DNA from: JAAFHB01 sp037133495
GTDB lineage: Bacteria > Bacteroidota > Bacteroidia > Bacteroidales > Prolixibacteraceae
Length of the DNA: 64,000 bases
Assembly (NCBI GenBank): GCA_037133495.1
Contig: JBAXOA010000003.1
Coordinates: forward strand, 1-64,000
Direction of reading: 5' to 3'
Position 1 is the stretch's first letter. Each line of letters starts with the position of its first letter. The notes under the pieces are model-generated. The model worked only from the letters and a program-made list of their open reading frames with translations, made no database searches and was not told where the DNA came from. Shown piece after piece: positions 53,941-61,897 of this stretch. A program made the translations under genes and the position numbers.

Positions 53941-54264
53941 ATGAAAATGATCTACCAATTAGAAAGAATTATGAAAATCAACCGGATGATAAAATCAGAA
54001 AATACCGGTTCTCCTAAAACGTTTGCAGAGGAACTTGGCATTAGCGAAAGTCATTTTTACCGTTATATCGACGAGCTTCAGGACATGGGTGTCCCCATTC
54101 AATACAGCCGTACTCGAAAGACCTATTATTATGAAAATAATACCGAGCTTATGCTGACCTATTCGCTAAAGCTTATTTCAGACCAGGGTTCAAAAGAAAT
54201 TATCGGGGGGATCAAAATAACTCCTTCACTGCTTTTTTATGAGAGTGAACAACTGTTACTTTAA
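53941..54264 (+). CDS. small HTH DNA-binding protein
   Basis: A 107-residue protein starting 2 bases after the exporter stop. Residues about 28-62 form a winged-helix/HTH_11-type fold (TFAEELGISESHFYRYIDELQDMG). The rest has no recognised domain, and no WYL ligand domain follows. It probably regulates this peptide locus (inference from position). Its stop is 84 bases before the first peptide gene. Confidence 0.75.
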   Translation: MKMIYQLERIMKINRMIKSENTGSPKTFAEELGISESHFYRYIDELQDMGVPIQYSRTRKTYYYENNTELMLTYSLKLISDQGSKEIIGGIKITPSLLFYESEQLLL

Positions 54265-54348
54265 TGATGTAATGTTACAAGTGCCATAACCTGCAGCACG
54301 CTAAAGAAAGCAGGCATAAAATTTAGAAATATTTAATACTAAATGATT

Positions 54349-54528
54349 ATGAAACATCTAAATGAAGTTGAGTTGAGAGAAGTGGAGGGTGGCTTTCTAC
54401 CAATTGCAATTTTTATTGGAATTGGTGTATTTGAAGTTTGTTGTTGTATTGTTGCTTTAGGAATGCAAGCAAGATTGGATCAGCAAAAAGAGGCCAGTGT
54501 CAGTACGCATCCGGAATGGACTGACTAA
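54349..54528 (+). CDS. double-glycine-leader peptide 1 (bacteriocin-like)
   Basis: A 59-residue precursor from ATG 54349 (an ATG 6 bases upstream is in frame too). The leader has the textbook pattern with L at -12, E at -8, L at -7, V at -4 and Gly-Gly at -2/-1 (residues 14-15). The 44-residue mature part is hydrophobic with a CCC triplet near the middle of a membrane-like segment and an acidic tail. This suits a class II bacteriocin or signal peptide exported by the upstream C39 transporter. No homologue was recognised. The upstream spacer shares a GCACGC-AAAGAAAGCA string with 56.1 kb. Confidence 0.85.
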   Translation: MKHLNEVELREVEGGFLPIAIFIGIGVFEVCCCIVALGMQARLDQQKEASVSTHPEWTD

Positions 54529-54542
54529 CACACAACAACATT

Positions 54543-54737
54543 ATGAGACACACAACAACAAATATTCAAGATAATCTGATTGGATTTTCGAAGTTATCTA
54601 ACCAGGAAATGACAGAGCTAAATGGTGGGTTTTGGATTATTGTGGCTGGTGTTATTGGTGCTGTTGCCGCAGCAGTAAACCTATACGAATATGGCTACAA
54701 TATGGTGGATAAGGCATTTGAAAACGCAAAAAAGTAA
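54543..54737 (+). CDS. double-glycine-leader peptide 2 (bacteriocin-like)
   Basis: A 64-residue precursor. L18 (-12), E22 (-8), M23 (-7), L26 (-4) and G28-G29 fit the leader rule. The 35-residue mature peptide is a hydrophobic, Gly/Ala-rich helix (FWIIVAGVIGAVAAAV) followed by the tail NLYEYGYNMVDKAF at 46-59. It follows peptide 1 by 14 bases, so the two may act together as a two-peptide bacteriocin. The tail recurs in the membrane protein encoded 79 bases downstream. A hairpin terminator follows at 54751. Confidence 0.87.
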   Translation: MRHTTTNIQDNLIGFSKLSNQEMTELNGGFWIIVAGVIGAVAAAVNLYEYGYNMVDKAFENAKK

Positions 54738-54750
54738 TGGTAATAAATTT

Positions 54751-54780
54751 TAAGTAGCTTCATTTCATTGAAGCTACTTA
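54751..54780 (+). terminator. hairpin terminator after peptide 2
   Basis: TAAGTAGCTTCA (54751-54762) pairs perfectly with TGAAGCTACTTA (54769-54780) around a 6-base loop. The following T-run is weak, but position right after the peptide 2 stop supports a terminator or an mRNA-stabilising stem that would make the peptides more abundant than the next gene. Confidence 0.6.
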
Positions 54781-54815
54781 ATTAAGCATATAAGAAACAT
54801 AAAATTTTAAAAATT

Positions 54816-55073
54816 ATGAAACTTCAATCGCTCTGGTTAAAAGCTATTTGTATAATATGTATTCCGTTTGCTCTATATAATCTTTTTGAGTTTGGATATA
54901 GTATTGTTAATAAGGCATTTAGAGTTCATGGTTCAAATAATAACTTTGATCATCAAACAATTTCAGTCCATTCCATCAATTATTCAGAATTAATCTTTAC
55001 GGGCTTGATTATTTCACTTTTATTCGTTGTTTTATATTACGCCTTATATTCCCAACAAAAAAAGGGGCATTAG
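54816..55073 (+). CDS. small membrane protein sharing a motif with peptide 2
   Basis: An 85-residue protein with no GG leader. Helices at about 7-24 and 58-78 flank a polar loop; residues 22-35 (NLFEFGYSIVNKAF) match the tail of peptide 2 at 9 of 14 positions with the rest conservative. An immunity protein that mimics its toxin, or a leaderless paralogue, are the two simple readings. A near copy of its first half lies at 56132. No known family was recognised. Confidence 0.7.
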   Translation: MKLQSLWLKAICIICIPFALYNLFEFGYSIVNKAFRVHGSNNNFDHQTISVHSINYSELIFTGLIISLLFVVLYYALYSQQKKGH

Positions 55074-55302
55074 ATTCATGTATTATACTTATAATTAGCT
55101 AATTGAGTATTCTTAATTGAGAATTGCTTTAAATATTGCTGTGGGCAAGATTAAAAATTCGGTTGTATTATATAGGTTTTTTTCTTGCTTATGTGACTGC
55201 AACTGTTGCCAGGCTCTTATGAATTTGATTAGTTATCCTATTGTCCTATTATTTTTCCACGCGTTGGCAGCATTCAATCCAGGTAACTTATAATTTTCAA
55301 TT

Positions 55303-56094
55303 ATGCAGAACAAGTTTTTTCCAAGCACAATAATCCAAACTATTTTTTATATTCTGATTGGATTTGTCATTGCAACACCTTTTGCTGCTCCACTTCTTTT
55401 CTTTGAGAAACAAATTAGTGAAGTTCTTCCGAAAGATCTTCCGATGTATTTGATATACGTGATTGTGATGATAATTATAATCCTTCTGGCACATTTTATA
55501 AATTTCAGAAGGCATCTGAACTACAATTACAATTTTAAGCTGAATAAATTAAACTTGCTGCCATTCATGATTTTGATCGTTTTCTCATTCCAACTAAGTC
55601 TTAATTTGCCATTTCAAAAAATTTATCATTCATTTATCAATTCAAATAATTCCGATCTTTTTTATTCATGGGTTTATATTACAAGCGCTTTAATGATAGT
55701 TCCATTTCTCGAAGAAATTTTATTCAGAGGGATAATTTTTAAAGGGTTGCTTTCTACTTATTCTCCTAATAAAACTATAATTGTTTCAGCGATTATATTT
55801 GGTTTTTTTCATGGGCAATTATCTATGATTCCGGGGGCAATATTTTTCGGATTGATGTTTGGGTATATTTACTTCAAAACAAATAGTTTAGGATTAACAA
55901 TACTATTGCATTTTGCGGCAAATTTATCAGGCATAATTGCTTCTTTTCTAAACCACAAATACGGAAACCCAAATTTCAGTACCATTTCAGATCTGTACGG
56001 AAATGTATCTTTTCTCTTAATGGTGGTTTTGCTCGTCGTTTTTTCAGTGTGTTCCTACATTATAATAAAAAAAATAAATATCAATCCCCGATAA
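55303..56094 (+). CDS. CPBP family intramembrane metalloprotease 1
   Basis: A 263-residue polytopic membrane protein. Motif 1 EEILFRGIIFKG (EExxxR), motif 2 FGFFHGQL and motif 3 HFAANLSG provide the glutamates and histidines of the CPBP/ABI active site. In bacteriocin loci such proteins give self-immunity (PlnI, SkkI types); others process prenylated proteins. Next to double-glycine peptides the immunity role is favoured, though it is not shown here. Confidence 0.85.
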   Translation: MQNKFFPSTIIQTIFYILIGFVIATPFAAPLLFFEKQISEVLPKDLPMYLIYVIVMIIIILLAHFINFRRHLNYNYNFKLNKLNLLPFMILIVFSFQLSLNLPFQKIYHSFINSNNSDLFYSWVYITSALMIVPFLEEILFRGIIFKGLLSTYSPNKTIIVSAIIFGFFHGQLSMIPGAIFFGLMFGYIYFKTNSLGLTILLHFAANLSGIIASFLNHKYGNPNFSTISDLYGNVSFLLMVVLLVVFSVCSYIIIKKININPR

Positions 56095-56419
56095 GCACGC
56101 CAAAGAAAGCAAACATAAAATTTAAAAAATTATGAAACTTCAATCGCTCTGGTTAAAAGCTATTTGTATAATATGTATTCCATTTGCGCTATATAATCTT
56201 TATGAGTTTGGATATAGTATTGTTAATAAGGCATTTTTTCTTGGTTATGTGACTGAAACTGTTGCCAGGTTCTTCTGAATTTATAAAAGATCTTTTCTGA
56301 GAATTTTGAATCAAAAAAGCATTTTTGAATGTTTTAATCGTATCTTTATCATTGTTCGTAATCATGCTGTTAGACTCATTTTATTTAAATTTACAGATCA
56401 TTAATTAATTCGCTGCGTT
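56095..56419. other. gap with broken duplicate sequence
   Basis: A 325-base stretch between the first CPBP gene and the DUF2007 gene. It holds the truncated copy of the small membrane protein gene (56132-56278) and copies of short strings from 54.3 and 55.2 kb. The remaining 140 bases are AT-rich and show nothing further. Confidence 0.6.
56132..56278 (+). pseudogene. truncated duplicate of the small membrane protein gene
   Basis: A 48-residue frame begins with the same 21 residues as the protein at 54816 and repeats NLYEFGYSIVNKAF, then diverges into FLGYVTETVARFF and stops. The second part matches DNA at about 55176-55222 (FLAYVTATVARLL then stop). The copy therefore looks like a duplication with the middle deleted or replaced. 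It could still be expressed as a short membrane peptide. Confidence 0.7.
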
Positions 56420-56659
56420 ATGGAAAATGAAGATGAAATGGTTGAAGTATTTGCCGGTGAACTTTGGGAAGCAACTTTGATTCGAGAGTTGCTTGAAGAT
56501 AATGGTATTGAAGCATATTTGGAGAATGAAGTAATGGGAAATATCGCTCCCTGGTACATTACGTCTGGTGGCACAGCCCCAGTTACTATTAAGATTTTAC
56601 AGTCCGATCTTGAATTCTCAAGAGAGTTAATCGAAGGATTTCAACACCAAAAAAAGTGA
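56420..56659 (+). CDS. DUF2007 (putative signal transducing) protein
   Basis: A 79-residue protein. VEVFAGELWEATLIRELLEDNGIEAYLEN at the start is typical of DUF2007, a small ferredoxin-like-fold family of unknown function often found next to membrane proteases or in regulatory contexts. It lies 5 bases upstream of a gene remnant and a second CPBP gene, so it may share their transcript. Confidence 0.8.
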   Translation: MENEDEMVEVFAGELWEATLIRELLEDNGIEAYLENEVMGNIAPWYITSGGTAPVTIKILQSDLEFSRELIEGFQHQKK

Positions 56660-56664
56660 TTAAT

Positions 56665-56829
56665 ATGAAAACGACTAATCGATTATTTATTAAACCTGCA
56701 GAAAAAGCTTATAATGAAGTGGCGGTTCTCAAGGTTGCCGAATCACCAACCTATTCCTACCCTTTATTAGCCGGTGACAGGCTATTTGTCAAGGATAAAG
56801 AATCATTAACACTTATGATAATCAAATGA
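56665..56829 (+). pseudogene. short C-terminal fragment resembling a PQQ-type beta-propeller protein
   Basis: A 54-residue frame (MKTTNRLFIKPAEKAY to SLTLMIIK). The end, YPLLAGDRLFVKDKESLTL, resembles the last blade of PQQ-like beta-propeller proteins, where a G-R/K-x-F/Y-V-K-D-x-x-L pattern closes the propeller. Without the other blades it cannot fold that way, so it is probably a leftover of a larger gene. The stop overlaps the next ATG (ATGA), so it is translationally coupled to the CPBP gene and may be retained for that reason. This match is by eye only. Confidence 0.5.
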
Positions 56830-57506
56830 GGGATTTTTTTGCGTACCTCAAAAATCCGGTTCTCATTGAAACTACTGAGATTTTCACATTTAAAATTTAT
56901 TTGAGGACGATACTTCTGTGTTATTTATTAATCTTCCTCACTTCATTTTTTATAACTATTTTAAATATTATCAACCTCTTACCTGATCTTGGTGATCCTA
57001 AAATAGATTCCTTGTACCTGTTTTTGATCGTTGTGGTAATCGGACCTCTTATCGAGGAGATACTTTTCCGGTTGAATCTTAAAATGTCGAAGCGGAATAT
57101 CGCCCTTTTTTTAGCGGTAGTAACGACAGCCATTATTAAGATCGTCTTTAACGGAAGCGAAAAAAACTATTGGTTTCTGGGTGCAATACCTCTTTTCTTG
57201 ATCATTTACTACGCAATCAACAGGCCTGGATTTCCGATATTGAAGATTGAAAATTTCATGAAATCAAAATTTAAGTACATTTTTCATCTTCTGGCCTTCA
57301 CCTTTGGAATGCTTCACCTTACTAACTATCCGTCGGTTTACTGGTGGATGGTATTAATTATACCGCTTTTGACTGCACCGTATATCGCAATGGGGTATTT
57401 GTTTGGTTATGTCAGAATGAAATATGGATTTTCTTATGGATGGCTGATGCATGCAACTGTTAATTTTATTTCAGCAGTATTGATGATGCCTAAGCATTGG
57501 TTTTAA
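56826..57506 (+). CDS. CPBP family intramembrane protease 2
   Basis: A 226-residue membrane protein with about six helices. EEILFRLNL, FGMLHLTNY and HATVNF are the three CPBP motifs, so the metal site appears complete. The start ATG overlaps the stop of the preceding 54-residue frame. Its 3' end overlaps the third CPBP gene by 17 bases in the convergent orientation. Immunity or membrane proteolysis, as for its neighbours. Confidence 0.82.
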   Translation: MRDFFAYLKNPVLIETTEIFTFKIYLRTILLCYLLIFLTSFFITILNIINLLPDLGDPKIDSLYLFLIVVVIGPLIEEILFRLNLKMSKRNIALFLAVVTTAIIKIVFNGSEKNYWFLGAIPLFLIIYYAINRPGFPILKIENFMKSKFKYIFHLLAFTFGMLHLTNYPSVYWWMVLIIPLLTAPYIAMGYLFGYVRMKYGFSYGWLMHATVNFISAVLMMPKHWF

Positions 57507-58305
57507 CCTTTTTCAAGCTGAAGAACCATATTGAAATTAGCCCAATGATCAATAGAATGGCATGTATCCAGTAGTTTTTAGCGACTCCGATCTGCATTAG
57601 TGAGAAATCTTTCAATTCGTTATGGTAAAAAACTGAGAGAAAAACAAGACCATTATGGGTAGCATGTCCGGCAATGCAGGCCAGAACTGATCCTGTTCGG
57701 ATACGGATCCAGCCGAGAATCAATCCCAGTGCAAAAGCTGCGGGAAATTGCCATGGATTTAGATGGAACAAGGCAAAAAGCAATGCCGAGAAAAGGATGG
57801 CAAAAACCGGATGATAAATACGGGAAAACCCCGACATGATTACCCCTCTGAAAATTAATTCTTCAACAACCGGGGCAAGAATAACAATGCGGAGAATACC
57901 CCCCCAGACTCCTAAATCAGAATCAAACAGCCTTGCAAAAAGCTCCATAAACCAATCGGGTGGCGGAAGAAATTTTTCAAAATGGATATTTATCTCATTC
58001 AGAAAGTATTGCAATCCGGCAAAAGTAATCACCATCGCCGGGAGAATCAGTAAATTAAACCATTTAAACGAAAATACCTGGTTGAATGTCAAACCAGAAT
58101 AATAATAGCCAAGATAAAGGATCAGCAGCGTCGAACCAAGGAAAACCGGCACTTTTAACCAGGGCTGATAAAGCCAGTCGGTTCCGTGATTGTAATCATA
58201 GATCGCCAAAGGAAAATCAATCAACGTCTGAATAAAGATATAAATCACGATAAGATTGGCTGCTTGCCAGAAGGTAGGGTAATATTTTACGGAATTTTCT
58301 TTCAA
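57490..58305 (-). CDS. CPBP family intramembrane metalloprotease 3
   Basis: A 271-residue polytopic membrane protein on the opposite strand. EELIFRGVIMSGF, FALFHLNPW and HATHNGLV are complete CPBP motifs. It converges on protease 2 with a 17-base overlap. It may belong to the peptide locus or be a separate conserved gene; the three proteases are not close enough in sequence to be recent duplicates by eye. Confidence 0.87.
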   Translation of the reverse strand: MKENSVKYYPTFWQAANLIVIYIFIQTLIDFPLAIYDYNHGTDWLYQPWLKVPVFLGSTLLILYLGYYYSGLTFNQVFSFKWFNLLILPAMVITFAGLQYFLNEINIHFEKFLPPPDWFMELFARLFDSDLGVWGGILRIVILAPVVEELIFRGVIMSGFSRIYHPVFAILFSALLFALFHLNPWQFPAAFALGLILGWIRIRTGSVLACIAGHATHNGLVFLSVFYHNELKDFSLMQIGVAKNYWIHAILLIIGLISIWFFSLKKVKTNA

Positions 58306-58509
58306 AATTATTTACTTAATGAACTATCAAAATTAATGAAAGAGTTGATTCTATGGCTTGCATGCGCTGATATTATTGCTTTTATTGAATTAAATATGTG
58401 ATTTTCTTACTTTTCAACGTAATGAAACATTGTATATATATGAATATCAAGAAAATAGCTTATTTTATTAACAATACATACTTCTGTAGATAAAAAAGAG
58501 GTCAAGTAC

Positions 58510-58540
58510 TTGATTATTCAAACAAAAAGTCTTTACTTTG
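58510..58540 (+). promoter_or_regulatory. promoter of the rpmB operon
   Basis: TTG at 58510-58512 and TTACTTTG at 58533-58540 (one mismatch to TAnnTTTG) are 20 bases apart, the Bacteroidota sigma-A spacing. The leader to the rpmB ATG would be about 40 bases. Confidence 0.6.
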
Positions 58541-58585
58541 CGAACTGTTTGAAAAGAATAGAAAGAAAGTTAAAAAATACTCCAA

Positions 58586-58828
58586 ATGTCAAGAGTTTGT
58601 CAGATAACAGGTAAAAAAGTAATGTTTGGGAACAATGTTTCTCACTCAAAACGGAGAACCAGCAGGAAATTTATGGTGAATATATTCACCAAACGGTTCT
58701 ATCTTCCGGAAGAGGACAGATGGATCAAATTGAATGTTACGGCTGCAGGGCTGAGAACAATTAATAAAAACGGATTGGCAGCTACCTTAAAGACAGCAAA
58801 AGCCAAGGGTTATATCGAAACCATTTAA
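58586..58828 (+). CDS. rpmB: 50S ribosomal protein L28
   Basis: An 80-residue protein with the L28 start MSRVCQITGKKVMFGNNVSHS and the C-terminal LRTINKNGL segment. It binds 23S rRNA at the large subunit. First gene of the L28-L33-DUF4295 operon that is kept in Bacteroidota. Confidence 0.97.
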   Translation: MSRVCQITGKKVMFGNNVSHSKRRTSRKFMVNIFTKRFYLPEEDRWIKLNVTAAGLRTINKNGLAATLKTAKAKGYIETI

Positions 58829-58842
58829 TAAGTTACTGAGTA

Positions 58843-59025
58843 ATGGCAAAAAAAGGTAGCAGAGTACAGGTCATTTTGGAATGTACAGAACACAAAGCAA
58901 GCGGTCAACCGGGAACTTCCCGTTATGTGACCAAAAAGAACCGGAAGAATACACCGGAGCGCCTGGAGCTGAAAAAATTCAATCCAATTCTTAAACGTAT
59001 TACCGTTCACCGGGAAATTAAATAA
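58843..59025 (+). CDS. rpmG: 50S ribosomal protein L33
   Basis: A 60-residue basic protein: GSRVQVILECTEHKASG and RYVTKKNRKNTPERLELKKF are typical of L33. It has a single cysteine and so belongs to the zinc-free (C-minus) type. It lies 14 bases after rpmB. Confidence 0.97.
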   Translation: MAKKGSRVQVILECTEHKASGQPGTSRYVTKKNRKNTPERLELKKFNPILKRITVHREIK

Positions 59026-59033
59026 TTTGAATT

Positions 59034-59192
59034 ATGGCAGTAAAGAAAGTAGTCGCATCTCTTCAAAAAGGAGCCGGTAAAACTTACTCCAAGGTAATCA
59101 GAATGGTTAAATCTGAAAAGACCGGAGCTTATAAATTCGTTGAGGAAATTATTCCTAACGAAGCAGTAACTGATTATTTTAAAGGTAAATAA
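59034..59192 (+). CDS. DUF4295 family small ribosome-associated protein
   Basis: A 52-residue basic protein (MAVKKVVASLQKGAGK to DYFKGK). It matches DUF4295, a family limited to Bacteroidota and always encoded after L28 and L33, 8 bases downstream here. Its function is unknown; position and basic charge suggest ribosome binding. A strong terminator follows. Confidence 0.9.
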   Translation: MAVKKVVASLQKGAGKTYSKVIRMVKSEKTGAYKFVEEIIPNEAVTDYFKGK

Positions 59193-59210
59193 TCTACATC
59201 TTATGTAGGA

Positions 59211-59249
59211 AAAGAGCTTTCGTCGTCATTGATGAAAGCTCTTTTTTTA
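59211..59249 (+). terminator. rho-independent terminator of the rpmB operon
   Basis: AAAGAGCTTTC (59211-59221) and GAAAGCTCTTT (59234-59244) form a perfect 11-bp stem with a 12-base loop, followed by a T-run. It separates the ribosomal operon from ftsY. Confidence 0.88.
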
Positions 59250-59317
59250 TTAAATACCTGTGTATTGATTTGCTAACCCGTATTTTTGTGTCTTTATTCG
59301 CTTCTTAATAATAAGTT

Positions 59318-60265
59318 ATGGGAATTTTTAGTTTTACCAAATCTAAGAAAGAGAGCCTGGACAAAGGTCTTGAGAAAACGAAGGAGAGCGTTTTTAAAAA
59401 ACTTTCGCGGGCAATTATCGGGAAGACTTCTGTCGATGAGGAGGTGCTTGACAATCTTGAGGAGATTCTTATCTCGTCGGATGTGGGAGTGAAAACAACG
59501 CTTAAGATCATCGATCGGATCGAAAAAAGGGTTGCTGCAGATAAATATGTGGGTACATCGGAGCTGAACCGTATCCTTAAAGAAGAAATTGTTGCCTTGC
59601 TGGCTGAAAATAATTCAACCGATGTCTCTGATTTTGATCTTCCAAATACTGGACAACCATTTGTAATTATGGTTGTTGGCGTAAATGGCGTCGGAAAAAC
59701 GACAACGATCGGAAAATTGGCTCACCAGTTTAAAGCGGCAGGAAAAAAAGTTGTACTCGGTGCCTCCGATACTTTCAGGGCCGCAGCAATCGAGCAACTT
59801 CAAATTTGGGCCGATAGGGTAGGAGTTCCATTGATCAGGCAGAATATGGGTTCCGATCCCGCTTCAGTAGCCTTCGATACCTTACAATCAGCCAAAGCAA
59901 TGGGCGCCGATGTCGTCATAATCGATACAGCAGGGCGGCTTCACAATAAAATTAACCTGATGAACGAGCTTTCTAAAATCAAGAAGGTGATGCAAAAGGT
60001 CTATCTCACAGCTCCGGATGAGGTTTTGCTTGTGCTCGACGGTTCGACCGGACAAAATGCCTTTGAACAGGCAAAGCAGTTTACCCTCGCAACAGAAGTG
60101 ACAGCTATGGCACTCACAAAGCTCGACGGAACGGCAAAAGGGGGAGTAGTGATCGGAATTTCCGATCAGTTTAAAATTCCGGTAAAATATATCGGCGTAG
60201 GTGAAGGAATCGAAGATTTGCAAATCTTTCACCGAAACGAATTTGTAGATTCGTTGTTTAATTGA
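59318..60265 (+). CDS. ftsY: signal recognition particle receptor FtsY
   Basis: A 315-residue SRP GTPase. The NG domain is complete: GVNGVGKTTTIGKLAHQ (P-loop, about 122-138), DTFRAAAIEQL, DTAGRLHNK and TKLDGTAKGG. The acidic A domain of E. coli FtsY is missing, as in many Bacteroidota, with only a short lysine-rich N-terminus. It docks ribosome-SRP complexes to the translocon. It has a TATTTTTG box at 59281-59288, 37 bases upstream. Confidence 0.96.
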   Translation: MGIFSFTKSKKESLDKGLEKTKESVFKKLSRAIIGKTSVDEEVLDNLEEILISSDVGVKTTLKIIDRIEKRVAADKYVGTSELNRILKEEIVALLAENNSTDVSDFDLPNTGQPFVIMVVGVNGVGKTTTIGKLAHQFKAAGKKVVLGASDTFRAAAIEQLQIWADRVGVPLIRQNMGSDPASVAFDTLQSAKAMGADVVIIDTAGRLHNKINLMNELSKIKKVMQKVYLTAPDEVLLVLDGSTGQNAFEQAKQFTLATEVTAMALTKLDGTAKGGVVIGISDQFKIPVKYIGVGEGIEDLQIFHRNEFVDSLFN

Positions 60266-60340
60266 ATATGATAATTTTGATTTGCTCAGAATGCTTCAGA
60301 TTATCTTCTTTTATTTAGAATGTTGAAAGGCTTGAAGGAT

Positions 60341-61657
60341 ATGAAAAAAAAGATCAATGTTATTTCTTTGGGGTGTTCAAAAAACCTGGTCGATTCGGAG
60401 CTTTTTTTAGCACAGATGGCGGCAAATGGTTATACCGTTTCTCACAATTCCGAAGATTCAAAAGCCCGTATCGTGGCTATCAATACCTGTGGATTTATTG
60501 GTGATGCAAAAGAGGAATCAGTGAACACAATCCTGGGATATGCAGATGCGAAAAAAAGAGGATTGATTGATAAAATATATGTATTCGGCTGTTTATCTGA
60601 ACGATACAAAGACGATTTAAAGGCTGAATTTCCGGAAGTGGATGGAATCTACGGTAAATTTCAGATCAAAAAAATGGTGGAAGACCTCAATGCCGACTAT
60701 AAAATGTCACTTTCGAGGCAACGTTATCTCACCACACCGTCGCATTATGCTTACCTGAAAATCTCAGAAGGATGCAACAGAACTTGTTCCTATTGCGCAA
60801 TCCCCAAAATGACCGGCAAACATAAATCCGTCTCAATTGAAAATCTTGTCGCTGAGGCAAAAAGTCTGGCATCTAAAGGGGTGAAGGAGCTGCTGATTAT
60901 TGCTCAGGATCTCTCTGATTATGGGCTTGATCTTTACAAAGAGCCCAGACTCGCTCAGTTGATTGAGGAATTATCCAATATCGAAGGAATTGAGTGGATT
61001 AAACTTCACTATGCTTATCCGGTGAATTTCCAATATGATATCCTCCCTGTGATGCACAATAAATCAAATGTGGCAAGTTACCTGGATATTGCCCTACAAC
61101 ATTGCAGTGATAATATGCTCACACTGATGCGCCGTAATATCACAAAAGAAGGTACCATCAGACTCATTAACCGATTAAGGGAAGAAGTTCCCGGAATACA
61201 TCTTCGTACCACTATGTTGGTGGGCCATCCTGGTGAGACAGACGAGGATTTTGAGGAATTGAAAGATTTTGTCCGCCAGATGCGATTTGAGCGTCTGGGT
61301 GTTTTTCCATATTCCCACGAAGATGGTACCATCGCAGGAGAGCTGTACAATGATGATGTTCCGTCGGAAGTAAAGCAGGCCAGAGCGGATGAATTAATGG
61401 AGATACAGCAACAAATTTCGGCAGAGCTTAGCTTAGCAAAGATTGGTCAGACTCTCAAAGTAGTGATCGATCGGCAGGAAATGGATTATTATATTGGTCG
61501 ATCCGAATTTGATTCTCCTGAAGTGGATTGTGAAGTGCTGATCTCTTCAGATCAAAAGCTAAATATTGGTCAGTATTATCAGGTCAAAATAAGCGGAGCC
61601 GAGGATTTTGACCTGTATGGTGAAGTAAAACCATTTGAAAATTTGAAAATGTGTTAA
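60341..61657 (+). CDS. rimO: ribosomal protein S12 methylthiotransferase
   Basis: A 438-residue radical-SAM enzyme. The N-terminal UPF0004 domain starts INVISLGCSKNLVDSE; the SAM cluster is C145-x3-C149-x2-C152 (CNRTCSYC); the C-terminal TRAM domain closes the protein. RimO methylthiolates Asp89 of S12. ATG 60341 gives the family N-terminus; an in-frame ATG at 60320 adds seven residues. Confidence 0.95.
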   Translation: MKKKINVISLGCSKNLVDSELFLAQMAANGYTVSHNSEDSKARIVAINTCGFIGDAKEESVNTILGYADAKKRGLIDKIYVFGCLSERYKDDLKAEFPEVDGIYGKFQIKKMVEDLNADYKMSLSRQRYLTTPSHYAYLKISEGCNRTCSYCAIPKMTGKHKSVSIENLVAEAKSLASKGVKELLIIAQDLSDYGLDLYKEPRLAQLIEELSNIEGIEWIKLHYAYPVNFQYDILPVMHNKSNVASYLDIALQHCSDNMLTLMRRNITKEGTIRLINRLREEVPGIHLRTTMLVGHPGETDEDFEELKDFVRQMRFERLGVFPYSHEDGTIAGELYNDDVPSEVKQARADELMEIQQQISAELSLAKIGQTLKVVIDRQEMDYYIGRSEFDSPEVDCEVLISSDQKLNIGQYYQVKISGAEDFDLYGEVKPFENLKMC

Positions 61658-61731
61658 ATTTAGCTTTTGAAAAACAAGGTTTTGCTCACAGATTACGATG
61701 AATGAATTTTAATTATTATCATCACTTTTTA

Positions 61732-61811
61732 TCTTCAAATTTTCAAATACCTCATTAGTATATTACTGCATTAATTCGTCCTTTCCGGATAAAAGGCTTG
61801 CGCCACTTTCA
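61732..61811. repeat. left direct repeat: remnant of the aminotransferase 3' end
   Basis: This stretch resembles 62559-62643 over its length. On the minus strand it encodes LKVAQAFYPERTN and a stop, matching the true C-terminus LKVALTVYPGRTN of the aminotransferase, and the downstream TCTTCAAATTTTCAAAT is identical. Just upstream (toward 61812) the similarity ends. It flanks the toxin-antitoxin pair. Confidence 0.8.
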
Positions 61812-61872
61812 GCTACCTAATCTTAAGGTTGATTCAAAGTCCAGATTAATTAATCAACTTAAAATTATTACT

Positions 61873-61880
61873 TATCTTTG
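61873..61880 (+). promoter_or_regulatory. -7 element of the toxin-antitoxin operon
   Basis: TATCTTTG matches TAnnTTTG and lies 17 bases before the antitoxin ATG at 61898. The leader would be about 11 bases. No clear -33 TTG is present. Confidence 0.55.
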
Positions 61881-61897
61881 GAATAAAATTGTGAATT

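Noticed and set aside
55141..55220. Possible small gene ending FLAYVTATVARLL
   Set aside because: An in-frame stop (TAA) cuts it to about 28 codons without an ATG; it is better read as a remnant sharing sequence with 56236-56282.
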